The notes below the pieces were generated by a model that saw only the letters and a list, made by a program, of their open reading frames with translations, was not told the DNA's origin and did not search any database. From Bryobacterales bacterium (GTDB taxonomy: Bacteria; Acidobacteriota; Terriglobia; Bryobacterales; Bryobacteraceae), in NCBI GenBank assembly GCA_003132905.1, contig PKZC01000116.1:1-16733 (forward strand): a stretch of DNA of 16,733 nt. Direction: 5' to 3'. Positions 8,191 through 15,004 of this stretch are shown here, one piece after another. Both the position numbers and the translations under genes were made by a program. How positions within the stretch are numbered: position 1 is the stretch's first letter; each line of letters starts with the position of its first letter.

Positions 8191-8957
8191 GGTTTTTCGG
8201 CGGCTTGCAACATGTGCTCGAACGCCCTCCTATCCATGGAACCCTCGATCAAGAAGCGTGGCAAAGCCATGATGGAATCCGATTCTCGTACTGCCCGCCG
8301 CTCGATGGTGAAGGCTGCTACGTAGCCTGAGTGGGCAGCCATCTGGATCAATTCATCGTCATAAATGCCAAAGGGCCAAGCCAGCAGGTCGACCCGGCAG
8401 CCTAGCATGCGTTCCAGGGTCGCTTTGGATTGCGTCAATTGAAACGTGACGAACTCCTGATATTTTCGGGGATCGAGGCGGCGCCGTTCGATCTTGAAGT
8501 TGGGATGCCAGAACGTGTGCGACTGTACGTCAAACAGTCCGCTGGCAGTCAATTCCCGAAGTTCAGGCCAGGTCAACGCGTAACTGGCATGAGAAATCGC
8601 CGAGGGGTAGATAAATAACGTAACGGAAATCCTTGCCTTCTGCACCAAAGGAAGCATTTCCGTATAGACAGAGCGGTGGCCATCATCCACAGTCATCACG
8701 ACCGAGCGGGGCGGAGGAGCCGGAGCATGTCCGAGCAGGAAGTCGACAAGTTCCCGCAAGCGAATCACACGATAGCCGTTCTCGGCCAAGAAGTTCAAAT
8801 GGGACTGGAAGTTTGTTGTTGTAATCGTCGTCGGTCCTGACGCTGCGGGATTAAAGCGATGGTAGACGAGGATTGGAACGCGCAGCTGTTTGTGATCCGC
8901 CGCAAGGGCCGAGGGCCCCAGGAGCAACGCAGACACGATGGGGGTCGTCCACTTCAT
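8187..8957 (-). CDS. Secreted polysaccharide deacetylase (NodB/CE4 family)
   Basis: With the start chosen, a 256-residue protein with the NodB homology fold. These are metal-dependent enzymes that remove acetyl groups from N-acetylated polysaccharides such as poly-GlcNAc, chitin or peptidoglycan. Visible motifs are PILVYHRF, TVDDG (residues 89-93, with catalytic and metal-binding aspartates 91 and 92), SHTFWHP (metal-binding His147 and His151) and LAWPFGIYD. The start at ATG 8957 gives a good signal peptide, MKWTTPIVSALLLGPSALA, cleaved before ADHK. Longer in-frame starts at 8990 and 9041 exist, but they place charged or odd residues ahead of that signal. The ribosome binding site is weak for all candidates. 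The gene overlaps the DUF4015 hydrolase by ATGA and is its likely operon partner. Relatives include PgaB-like deacetylases; the substrate is unknown. Confidence 0.9.
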   Translation of the reverse strand: MKWTTPIVSALLLGPSALAADHKQLRVPILVYHRFNPAASGPTTITTTNFQSHLNFLAENGYRVIRLRELVDFLLGHAPAPPPRSVVMTVDDGHRSVYTEMLPLVQKARISVTLFIYPSAISHASYALTWPELRELTASGLFDVQSHTFWHPNFKIERRRLDPRKYQEFVTFQLTQSKATLERMLGCRVDLLAWPFGIYDDELIQMAAHSGYVAAFTIERRAVRESDSIMALPRFLIEGSMDRRAFEHMLQAAEKP

Positions 8958-8970
8958 CTGTCCGTGAAGG

Positions 8971-8986
8971 AGCAATCTTGCTGCCA
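8971..8986 (-). promoter_or_regulatory. Near-consensus sigma-54-like element at the deacetylase start (position doubtful)
   Basis: The minus strand reads TGGCAGCAAGATTGCT, which matches 10 of 11 bases of TGGCAC-N5-TTGCW. Transcription would start near 8960, only about 3 bases before the preferred ATG, which would imply an almost leaderless mRNA. The sequence match is the best in the window but the placement is unusual, so it may be coincidence. Confidence 0.2.
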
Positions 8987-9081
8987 GCATTCCTGTCGGC
9001 AAATCGCCAGAAAACTTCCGCCTGGACTTGCGTGCTTTCACTCACCGCTTGCGCAAATATGGCCCAACAGAACTGCAAACT

Positions 9082-9105
9082 CTAGCGCTGCCAACGCAGA
9101 GCTAG
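9082..9105. promoter_or_regulatory. Compact hairpin in the divergent deacetylase / secreted-protein intergenic region
   Basis: CTAGC-G-CTGC, loop CAAC, GCAG-A-GCTAG: a 9-bp stem with one G/A mismatch and a four-base loop. It lies about 50 bases upstream of the predicted transcription start of the gene at 9159. It could be an operator or activator site, and it is near-symmetric on both strands. Confidence 0.4.
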
Positions 9106-9115
9106 TTTGGGCAAG

Positions 9116-9131
9116 TGGTCGAGCAGTTGCA
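9116..9131 (+). promoter_or_regulatory. Possible sigma-54-like promoter upstream of the secreted-protein gene (weak)
   Basis: TGGTCGAGCAGTTGCA has GG and GC 10 bases apart, a perfect TTGCA at -12 and 8 of 11 consensus bases. The predicted start near 9142 leaves a leader of about 17 bases before ATG 9159. Confidence 0.25.
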
Positions 9132-9158
9132 CCTCCGGTAGCAGAACGCGAAGAGTTT

Positions 9159-10131
9159 ATGAATCGCCTAGTCTTGTTTGCACTGAGCTGTTTTGTTTTT
9201 TCGCCGGTTTTCGCGCAGACGCCCGTCGGCGGCGATGGAAATTGGCCGCGAGAGATCGATAGCGGAAACATCCACCTGGTCGTTTATCAGCCCCAGGTCG
9301 ACAGTTGGAAGGATAACCGCATCGAAGCCCGATCTGCCGTAATCGTCACGCGAAAAGAGGACCCTACGCAGATCTTTGGCATCGTTTCCATCAACGCAAG
9401 GACGGAGGTCGACAGAGAAACACGGCTGGTTTCGTTCGAGGACATCGTCGTCAAGGACGCGAATTTCCCTTCAGCCGCTTCCCTGCAACCAACATTGCTT
9501 ATCGCAGTGCGCGACAGTCTTTCGAACTGGCCGCGAACCGTTTCGCTCGACCGTCTGCTGGCCGATCTTGCGATCACTCAGGCCGAGACGAAAGCTGAGT
9601 CGATCGGCTTGAAGAACGAGCCGCCGAAGATCATCTTCAGCAAGGCGCCAGCAGTTCAGCTATTGGGGCGGCGGCTGGTTCTGGCGGCCTGTAGGCCATT
9701 ACTGGTGGTATCACACCACGCCAGTTGTCCATCGGGCTTTCTACGAACATTGGAACCCGCATTGGGGTACGCCCAACCGGACTTGGGTTCGTGGCAATGT
9801 GAACGCCTACAGTCATTGGGAAGGCAACGCCGTTGTGGCGCGCACGTTCGAGCCACGTGGTGCGATCTCGCCGCAGGGAGCCGGCACGCGTCCGGATGTG
9901 TATGCGGGCAGGGACCGTCAGGTTTACCAGCATCGGTCGGAGGGCTGGTACCGCGAGAACAACGCCGGACAATGGCAGAGAACACCTGCCAACCCTGGCC
10001 TGGAGCAACAACGCGAGTCGCGTTCCTTCGGCCAAACCCGCCAAAGAGAATTTCAGAGCCGCGGCCAGTCCCCTGGTATACCCCGAACGGTAGCGCCCCC
10101 GCGGATGTCGGCGCCCTCAGGCCGCCGCTAG
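9159..10131 (+). pseudogene. Secreted 'carbohydrate-binding V/XII'-like protein gene, frameshifted and probably internally deleted
   Basis: The N-terminal part starts at ATG 9159 with a signal peptide (MNRLVLFALSCFVFSPVFA, then QTPVGG). It continues as NWPREID, VVYQPQVDSW, RTVSLDRLLADLA and LKNEPPKIIFSKAPA, motifs I associate with long acidobacterial-type secreted proteins. Near 9650 the coding frame changes by one. The downstream frame gives an aromatic-rich segment (YWGGGWFWRPVGHYWWYH) and a C-terminal region (GNVNAYSHWEGNAVVAR, DRQVYQHRSEGWYREN), ending at TAG 10129-10131. These are the two ends of the same kind of protein. The middle, which in relatives as I recall them carries repeated domains, is missing. 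Read straight, the N-terminal frame runs by chance to 10523 inside the cytochrome gene. It could be a true decayed gene, an assembly collapse, or a short natural relative with a single frameshift. Confidence 0.65.
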
Positions 10132-10158
10132 CTTGGATGCAGCATCGAGGAGGAAGTT

Positions 10159-10587
10159 ATGTATTGGCGCAATCTTCCAATATCGCTTGTCATGGTGAGT
10201 TTCGCTTTAGTGGGATATTCGCAGCAGCAGAAACCGACGATCAAACCAACATCGCCTCAATACACGGACCCAACATCCGGGGCGGAGATGTATCGCACTT
10301 ACTGCGCCGTCTGCCATGGGCTTGCCGGGAAGGGCAACGGTCCGGCCGCGCCAGCGCTCAAACAGGCGCTGCCGGACCTGACGCTGCTCAGCAAGAAGAG
10401 CGGTGGCCAGTTTCCGTCGTTCCGCGTCTCCAACATCATTCAAGGCGACGCGGAGATCACCGCCCACGGATCCAAGGAGATGCCAATGTGGGGAGATGTG
10501 TTTCGCAGTCTCAGGCGCGATGAATTGGTGGTCAAACTGCGGGTTCATAATCTCGCGGACTACATCGAATCACTTCAGGAAAAGTGA
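10159..10587 (+). CDS. Periplasmic mono-heme c-type cytochrome
   Basis: A 142-residue protein with a signal peptide (ISLVMVSFALVGYS, cleaved before QQQ) and one heme attachment motif, CAVCH, at residues 49-53. The likely axial methionine is Met108 in EMPMWG, the usual MPxWG motif of class I cytochromes. It is probably a soluble or loosely attached periplasmic electron carrier. The partner oxidase or dehydrogenase is not in the window. ATG 10159 has a strong GAGGAGG ribosome binding site. The gene lies 27 bases after the broken secreted-protein gene. Its TGA overlaps a GTG of the ppsA reading frame (GTGA), although ppsA more likely starts 27 bases later. Pairing a cytochrome with PEP synthase is not a common operon, so the functional link is unclear. 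Confidence 0.92.
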   Translation: MYWRNLPISLVMVSFALVGYSQQQKPTIKPTSPQYTDPTSGAEMYRTYCAVCHGLAGKGNGPAAPALKQALPDLTLLSKKSGGQFPSFRVSNIIQGDAEITAHGSKEMPMWGDVFRSLRRDELVVKLRVHNLADYIESLQEK

Positions 10588-10598
10588 GCACGGCACAA

Positions 10599-10604
10599 AA
10601 GGAG
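10599..10604 (+). promoter_or_regulatory. Ribosome binding site AAGGAG deciding the ppsA start
   Basis: AAGGAG lies 6 bases before GTG 10611. The earlier in-frame GTG at 10584 has only AGGA, 3 bases away, which is too close. The strong site therefore favours 10611. Confidence 0.7.
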
Positions 10605-10610
10605 ACGGCA

Positions 10611-13022
10611 GTGGAAACCTTCACAGCAGATTTCGGAACGATCGGGATGGCGGACATAGCACGTGTTGGCGGCAAGAACGCATCGCTCGGGGAACTCTTT
10701 AGGGCCCTCAAGCCTCAGGGCGTCGGCGTTGTAGACGGATTTGCCATCACCTCGGACGCCTATTGGCACCTCTTGGACCAAGCTGGACTGCGAAGCAAGC
10801 TCGATGCGCTCTTCGAGAAATTCGATCCCGAGAATGTTGAGCAGCTAGCCGAGCGCGGGCACGCAGCTCGCGCCGCGATTCTCCAAACTCCCATTCCGGA
10901 GGATTTGAATCAATCGATCATTGACGCGTACCGCCATCTCACAAACAGAATCGGTCGGGACTGCGAGCTTGCCGTCCGGTCGTCGGCGACTGCTGAGGAC
11001 CTGCCCGAAGCATCCTTTGCAGGAGCCGCTGAGACGTTTCTGAACGTGCGCGGACCGGAGAATTTGCTGCACGCCGTTCATCAATGCTTCGCTTCGCTAT
11101 TCACGGACCGAGCCATCAGTTATCGCGCACGACTCGGCTTTCCTCAGCTCAAAGTGGCGTTGTCAGTCGGCGTCATGCCAATGGTTCGCTCCGACCGGGC
11201 AAGCTCCGGCGTGATCTTTACGCTCGACACCGAATCCGGTTTCCGGGATGTTGTCACCGTAACCTCTTCCTATGGCCTCGGTGAATTTGTAGTGCAAGGG
11301 GTTGTGACGCCCGACGAATGGCTTGTATTCAAGCCGACGTTGACGCAAGGCCATGACGCCATTGTAAGCCGCCGCCTGGGATCGAAGGAGGTGCGGCAGG
11401 TGTACGCACAAGGCACGCGCACAACCCAGAGTGAAGCCACTCCCTCAGAAGACCGTCAACGCCTCTCGTTGCTTGACAGCGAGGTGCTGACACTAGCCCG
11501 TTGGGCGTGTCTGATCGAGAAACATTATTCACAACTCGCCGGACGTGCCATGCCGATGGATATTGAGTGGGCTAAAGACGGGATCACGGCTGAGCTATTT
11601 GTGCTACAGGCTCGTCCTGAGACCGTCCACTCAGCTAAGCCAAGAACGGCAACTGCTCATGTCTACCGGCTCAAAGGAAGCGGCGGCACTCCTTTGGTTG
11701 TCGGGCAGGCGGTCGGCGAGAAGATTGGTGCAGGACCGGTCCATGTGGTCCGCGACGTCGCCAATCTGGGAACTGTTCGGGACGGCGAGGTTCTCGTGGC
11801 ACACAACACCGATCCTGATTGGGAGCCGGCGATGCGGCGGGTCGCGGCAATCGTCACCGACGAAGGAGGACGCACGGCGCACGCGGCAATCGTTTCACGA
11901 GAGTTCGGAATCCCCTGCATCGTCGGCACAGGAAATGCGACATCCGCTCTCACAACCGGCCAGGAGGTGACCATTTCCTGCGCGGAGGGTTCGGAGGGGC
12001 ATGTCTATTCCGGCCGTGTTCCATTTGCTGTCGAACAGATTGACGCCGCGTCGGTTCCCCAGACCCACACCAAGATCATGCTCACCGTTGGCGATCCCAG
12101 CCAGGCTTTCAAGTTCGCTGTCATTCCCAATGGAGGCGTGGGACTGGCTCGCACGGAGTTCATCATCACGAACCATATTGGTATCCATCCAATGGCCTTG
12201 TGCCGTTTCCCAAAGCTCCAGGATCCGGGCGCGATCGAAGAGATTCGGAAGCGAATCGGGAATGAAGACGCCAGAGAGTTCTTCATCCGGAGGTTTAGTG
12301 AGGGCGTAGGGCAGATTGCCGCGGCATTCTATCCGAAGCCGGTCATCGTGAGAACCAGCGACTTCAAGACCAACGAATACGCCCGCCTACTCGGAGGAAA
12401 GGAATTCGAACCAGCTGAAGAGAATCCGATGCTCGGATTCCGCGGCGCATCGCGATACTATCATCCTGGCTATGCGGAAGGGTTCGCTTTGGAATGCGCG
12501 GCACTGGCGCGTGTGAGGAAGCAGATGGGACTCACCAATGTCGTAGTGATGATTCCGTTTTGCCGCACCGTGGAGGAAGGCAAGAAAGTGATCGAAGCCA
12601 TGCGCATCAATGGCCTTATCCAAGGTGAGAACGGGCTGCAAGTGTATGCGATGTGCGAGTTGCCGTCCAACGTGGTGCTGGCCCGGGAATTCCTCGAGGT
12701 CTTCGATGGTTACTCGATCGGCTCGAACGACTTAACCCAGCTCACGCTCGGCTTGGACCGCGACTCGGGCACAGTCGCGCGACTGTTCGATGAGAACAAT
12801 CCTGCTGTTCGCCATTTGATAGCGGATGCCATCACAGCTGCACATCGTGCTAGAAAACCGATCGGTATTTGCGGCCAGGCGCCGTCCGACTTCCCGGAAT
12901 TCGCCGAATGGCTTACGGGACAGGACATTGATTCCATTTCTCTAAATCCAGATACGGCTATCAAGACCGCATTCTCGATCGCACGAGCCGAATCCCGGCT
13001 CGCGAGCGCCCCGGACCGTTGA
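10611..13022 (+). CDS. ppsA: Phosphoenolpyruvate synthase (pyruvate, water dikinase)
   Basis: An 803-residue cytoplasmic enzyme converting pyruvate and ATP to PEP, AMP and phosphate (EC 2.7.9.2), the entry to gluconeogenesis. The N-terminal ATP-grasp domain carries RVGGKNASLGE and AVRSSATAEDLPEASFAG. The central swivelling domain carries the phospho-carrier His424 in GGRTAHAAIVSREFGIPCIVG. The C-terminal PEP-binding barrel carries RTEFIITNHIG, NPMLGFRG, SIGSNDLTQLTLGLDRDS and the catalytic Cys754 in GICGQAPSD. E. coli PpsA has 792 residues with His421 and Cys751, so length and spacing agree. GTG 10611 is chosen for its AAGGAG site; GTG 10584, overlapping the cytochrome stop, is the alternative and adds nine residues. 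A strong hairpin spans the stop codon. PEP made here could feed the DhaM phosphorelay, but that is only an inference. Confidence 0.96.
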   Translation: METFTADFGTIGMADIARVGGKNASLGELFRALKPQGVGVVDGFAITSDAYWHLLDQAGLRSKLDALFEKFDPENVEQLAERGHAARAAILQTPIPEDLNQSIIDAYRHLTNRIGRDCELAVRSSATAEDLPEASFAGAAETFLNVRGPENLLHAVHQCFASLFTDRAISYRARLGFPQLKVALSVGVMPMVRSDRASSGVIFTLDTESGFRDVVTVTSSYGLGEFVVQGVVTPDEWLVFKPTLTQGHDAIVSRRLGSKEVRQVYAQGTRTTQSEATPSEDRQRLSLLDSEVLTLARWACLIEKHYSQLAGRAMPMDIEWAKDGITAELFVLQARPETVHSAKPRTATAHVYRLKGSGGTPLVVGQAVGEKIGAGPVHVVRDVANLGTVRDGEVLVAHNTDPDWEPAMRRVAAIVTDEGGRTAHAAIVSREFGIPCIVGTGNATSALTTGQEVTISCAEGSEGHVYSGRVPFAVEQIDAASVPQTHTKIMLTVGDPSQAFKFAVIPNGGVGLARTEFIITNHIGIHPMALCRFPKLQDPGAIEEIRKRIGNEDAREFFIRRFSEGVGQIAAAFYPKPVIVRTSDFKTNEYARLLGGKEFEPAEENPMLGFRGASRYYHPGYAEGFALECAALARVRKQMGLTNVVVMIPFCRTVEEGKKVIEAMRINGLIQGENGLQVYAMCELPSNVVLAREFLEVFDGYSIGSNDLTQLTLGLDRDSGTVARLFDENNPAVRHLIADAITAAHRARKPIGICGQAPSDFPEFAEWLTGQDIDSISLNPDTAIKTAFSIARAESRLASAPDR

Positions 13023-13054
13023 TCGCTCTTAAACGGCTTCTGATCCGGGGCGCT
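13005..13054 (+). terminator. Strong hairpin spanning the ppsA stop codon
   Basis: AGCGCCCCGGA (13005-13015) and TCCGGGGCGCT (13044-13054) are perfect 11-bp complements. Inside them CCGTT (13016-13020) pairs with AACGG (13032-13036), leaving a 7-base bulge on one side. The stop codon at 13020-13022 is inside the structure. No proper U-tract follows (GCATTCTCTGTGTTT), so it could be a weak or Rho-assisted terminator or a 3'-end stabiliser. It lies between two convergent genes and could serve both. Confidence 0.6.
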
Positions 13055-13085
13055 GCATTCTCTGTGTTTACCGAGTGCTGCCCAT

Positions 13086-13325
13086 TTAGAACTTAATCTG
13101 GTTCATAACAGTGCGAACACCATTCACCTTTTTGGCGTCCGCTGCAGCAGCTTCCTTCTGAAGACTCGATTCAACATTCCCTTCGAGCGTCGCTATTCCG
13201 CTGTGTACCTGAACGCTGATTCGTTCGTCGGGAACATCGCTATCAAGCTTCAGGGCTTGTCGAATATCCCGCGCGATGTCGTCGTCCGGCCGCCCGGCAT
13301 GTTTTATTTTGGTTGTCGCTGGCAT
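13086..13325 (-). CDS. Small BON-domain protein
   Basis: A 79-residue protein that is essentially one BON (OsmY/nodulation) domain. It contains DDDIARDIRQALKLD, ISVQVHSGIATLEGNVES, AAADAKKVNGVRTVMNQI, the alpha-beta pattern with the conserved glycine in GIATLEGNV. BON domains bind phospholipid or other hydrophobic ligands and are frequent in envelope-stress proteins such as OsmY and Kbp. No signal peptide is seen, so a cytoplasmic location is likely. ATG 13325 is preferred over a longer in-frame start because GGGAGGAT lies 3 bases before it on the minus strand. The gene is divergent from hsp20 and converges on ppsA. A weak sigma-54-like element lies immediately upstream. The stress association is inferred from family and neighbours. 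Confidence 0.85.
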   Translation of the reverse strand: MPATTKIKHAGRPDDDIARDIRQALKLDSDVPDERISVQVHSGIATLEGNVESSLQKEAAAADAKKVNGVRTVMNQIKF

Positions 13326-13350
13326 TTGATCCTCCCTGCGGCTCGCAGAG

Positions 13351-13366
13351 TGCACGCCGAGTTCCG
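13351..13366 (-). promoter_or_regulatory. Possible sigma-54-like promoter of the BON gene (weak)
   Basis: The minus strand reads CGGAACTCGGCGTGCA, with GG and GC 10 bases apart and 8 of 11 consensus bases. The predicted start near 13340 leaves a 15-base leader before the ATG. Confidence 0.2.
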
Positions 13367-13433
13367 TCGACCGATCAAGCATTCCTGCCAATCTGCCAGA
13401 AGCCGCCAAGAATCATGAGGTGAAACCGACCGT

Positions 13434-13480
13434 CGTGAGGCTCGGGCTGTGGTGTGGCACCCACCCTGAGCCTATTCACG
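13434..13480. promoter_or_regulatory. Large structured inverted repeat upstream of hsp20
   Basis: The outer stem CGTGA/TCACG (13434-13438 with 13476-13480) continues into GGCTC/GAGCC (13439-13443 with 13468-13472) after a 3-base bulge. Inside lie GGG/CCC and an apical GGTG-TGG-CACC hairpin. It is centred about 120 bases upstream of the predicted hsp20 transcription start, a usual distance for a sigma-54 activator site. It could alternatively be an RNA structure. Confidence 0.4.
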
Positions 13481-13521
13481 CAGAATTGAGGAGGCGAAAG
13501 ATAAACCTGCTAGACCGATCG

Positions 13522-13536
13522 ACGACAAATAGTCGT
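13522..13536. repeat. Short inverted repeat ACGAC-AAATA-GTCGT
   Basis: Five-base arms with a 5-base AT-rich spacer, about 20 bases upstream of the putative -24 element of hsp20. It is a candidate operator. Short arms make chance possible. Confidence 0.3.
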
Positions 13537-13552
13537 ATTGGCCCTTTCGGCA

Positions 13553-13569
13553 TAGGTCCTACGTTTGCA
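13553..13569 (+). promoter_or_regulatory. Candidate sigma-54-like promoter of hsp20
   Basis: TAGGTCCTACGTTTGCA has GG and GC 10 bases apart and a perfect TTGCA at -12, with a degenerate -24 (8 of 11 consensus bases). The predicted transcription start is near 13580, giving a leader of about 79 bases before ATG 13659. Confidence 0.35.
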
Positions 13570-13658
13570 ACCTACAGGATCTGAGGTGCGTGCATGCCAG
13601 GTATCACTGGGACACCTGCAACGTGCTCAGTTCTCACCTTAAACGAAAGGAAAACGCA

Positions 13659-14198
13659 ATGGCAGAAGTCGCTGTAGTGAAACACCCGAAAAAAGAGGGA
13701 CAGGAACTCACCCGGGTGTTGGGGTTTGAGACGCCGCTATTCCGCGGCAACCTGTTCACAGTGAATCCATTTGCTCTCATGAGACAGTTCACAGAGGAAA
13801 TGGATCGAATTTTTGGCCAGACTCCGCGAGCAGCGGGAGAGGGCGCCGCTTGGACTCCCACCATCGAGGTGAAGGAGAAAGAGGGCAAACTCCTGGTGAC
13901 CGCCGAGCTTCCTGGCGTGAAGAAGGAAGACGTGAAGGTCCATATCGATGGGGACACGCTGGTCGTCGAGGGAGAAAGGAAGCAGGAGAAAGAAGAGAAG
14001 CGTGAGGCCTACTACCACTCCGAGCGGAGCTACGGAGCGTTCTATCGCTCAATCCCGCTGCCGGAGGGGGCCAAGGCCGATCAAACAGCCGCGCAATTCA
14101 ACAACGGCGTGCTTGAGGTCAGTGTTCCAATCCCCGAGGTGAAGGCGAAAAGGCAAGATGTTCCGATTCAAGAGGCAGCGAAGCCCAAAGCAGCCTAA
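13659..14198 (+). CDS. Small heat-shock protein, Hsp20/alpha-crystallin family
   Basis: A 179-residue ATP-independent chaperone that holds unfolding proteins in the cytoplasm. The N-terminal arm contains [18 protein letters not shown]. The alpha-crystallin domain runs from about residue 65 to 155 ([29 protein letters not shown]..., written here only in part) and includes [10 protein letters not shown] and the conserved [11 protein letters not shown] near its end. A short C-terminal tail carries a VPI motif in place of the usual IxI/V that drives oligomer assembly. ATG 13659 is chosen over a longer frame start at 13590 because AAAGGA lies 8 bases upstream and homology begins there. The gene ends in a clear intrinsic terminator. 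A sigma-54-like promoter is proposed upstream. No HrcA CIRCE element was seen. Confidence 0.95.
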   Translation: MAEVAVVKHPKKEGQELTRVLGFETPLFRGNLFTVNPFALMRQFTEEMDRIFGQTPRAAGEGAAWTPTIEVKEKEGKLLVTAELPGVKKEDVKVHIDGDTLVVEGERKQEKEEKREAYYHSERSYGAFYRSIPLPEGAKADQTAAQFNNGVLEVSVPIPEVKAKRQDVPIQEAAKPKAA

Positions 14199-14219
14199 CT
14201 GATCGTCCACGTCAACGGA

Positions 14220-14267
14220 GCGGCCCGGCTAAACGCGAGGCGTCTGGCTGGGCCGCACCTTTTTCTT
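14220..14267 (+). terminator. Intrinsic terminator of hsp20
   Basis: GCGGCCC (14220-14226) pairs with GGGCCGC (14250-14256). The stem extends by a G-U pair and GC, and an inner ACGC-GAG-GCGT hairpin fills the loop. ACCTTTTTCTT follows. The U-tract orientation serves hsp20. It ends at the stop codon of the convergent MBL-fold gene. Confidence 0.85.
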
Positions 14268-14988
14268 ACGGCAGCATAAGCTCTAAGCCATCAAAAGCCA
14301 CTCGGGCTTCTACGCCTTGTTCAACGCTCAGCGCGCGGAGATCCGCGTTGATGAGTCGAGAGTCAGCTCCAACAATCTGCGACCCGCAGTGCGTGATCAG
14401 AGCTTTCTGCACGCCCTCTCGGCGACACCAACCCAGTTGCGTCCGGATGGAGGTATGTCCTGTGAGAGAACCATTGCTTTTGCGAATGATCGGCCGGCGC
14501 AGTGAGGCGCCGTCTCCCACATACATTCGAATATCGGAAAGGGCCTCGTGCTGCTCATAGATGTGGACCAGATCCGGCACATAGAAAATGCTGATCCGGC
14601 CCGCCGTGATTCGATATCCGACAGCGGGCGCACGAAGCGAATGCTCTACGGGGAAAGCCTCAAATACAATGTTGTGGATACAAAAAGGGGCGCGTGGTTC
14701 GACTACCGCTCGATCCGGCAGAGGAAAGCTTTGCAGGCGGCACCAGGTCTGTTCCGTACCATAGACCCGACATGGCGCGCCGTTCTTCAGCCCCCAGGCG
14801 TGATCGGGATGGGCATGGGTGAGCACGATAGCTTCAGGCTGAATCCGGTGCACCCTGCGAAGCCAGTCCGCACCGCAGTCGATCATCACTCGATGGTCGC
14901 GATAGGAAATCTCCAACGAGGAGTGCATACGGTGGAGTCGACTGTTGATATCGATTTCACCGCGGGTTCCCAGGAACTTTAGTTTCAC
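14266..14988 (-). CDS. MBL-fold metallo-hydrolase
   Basis: A 240-residue metallo-beta-lactamase-fold protein. The zinc-binding motif HAHPDH is at residues 58-63. Further likely ligands are His116 in FPVEHS, Asp159 in YVGDGAS and His200 in ITHCGS. The N-terminus KLKFLGTRGEI is like RNase Z and phosphodiesterase-type members. The KRRHRMHSS-like region (SRLHRMHSSLEISY) and YVPDLVHIYE resemble a group of conserved bacterial hydrolases of unassigned substrate. It is probably cytoplasmic. It starts with GTG 14988, which has no clear ribosome binding site. It lies 16 bases after the 67-residue gene, so translation may depend on coupling. This two-gene unit is divergent from the rtcA operon. Nuclease or phosphodiesterase activity is possible but unproven. 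The fold call is secure. Confidence 0.9.
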   Translation of the reverse strand: MKLKFLGTRGEIDINSRLHRMHSSLEISYRDHRVMIDCGADWLRRVHRIQPEAIVLTHAHPDHAWGLKNGAPCRVYGTEQTWCRLQSFPLPDRAVVEPRAPFCIHNIVFEAFPVEHSLRAPAVGYRITAGRISIFYVPDLVHIYEQHEALSDIRMYVGDGASLRRPIIRKSNGSLTGHTSIRTQLGWCRREGVQKALITHCGSQIVGADSRLINADLRALSVEQGVEARVAFDGLELMLP

Positions 14989-15004
14989 AGTCGGTGTTCA
15001 TAGC

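Larger units (their letters stand above)
13326..13658. other. Long divergent regulatory region between the BON and hsp20 genes
   Basis: These 333 bases hold no convincing gene. The only open frame joins the hsp20 frame upstream of its start. The region contains a weak minus-strand sigma-54-like element near the BON gene, a large hairpin at 13434-13480, a small inverted repeat ACGAC-N5-GTCGT at 13522-13536, and a sigma-54-like element at 13553-13569 facing hsp20. The spacing fits an enhancer-dependent promoter, with symmetric sites about 50 and 120 bases upstream of the predicted hsp20 transcription start. Confidence 0.6.

Noticed and set aside
9656..10523. Continuation of the secreted-protein frame through to 10523
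   Set aside because: The amino acids after the junction have no family resemblance, while the neighbouring frame gives a coherent aromatic-rich C-terminus and then the cytochrome. The long open run is a high-GC coincidence.
13441..13475. Possible TGGCAC -24 box at 13455-13460
   Set aside because: TGGCAC is present, but the bases at the -12 position read CTGAG and lack the GC at the right spacing. It is also part of the hairpin.
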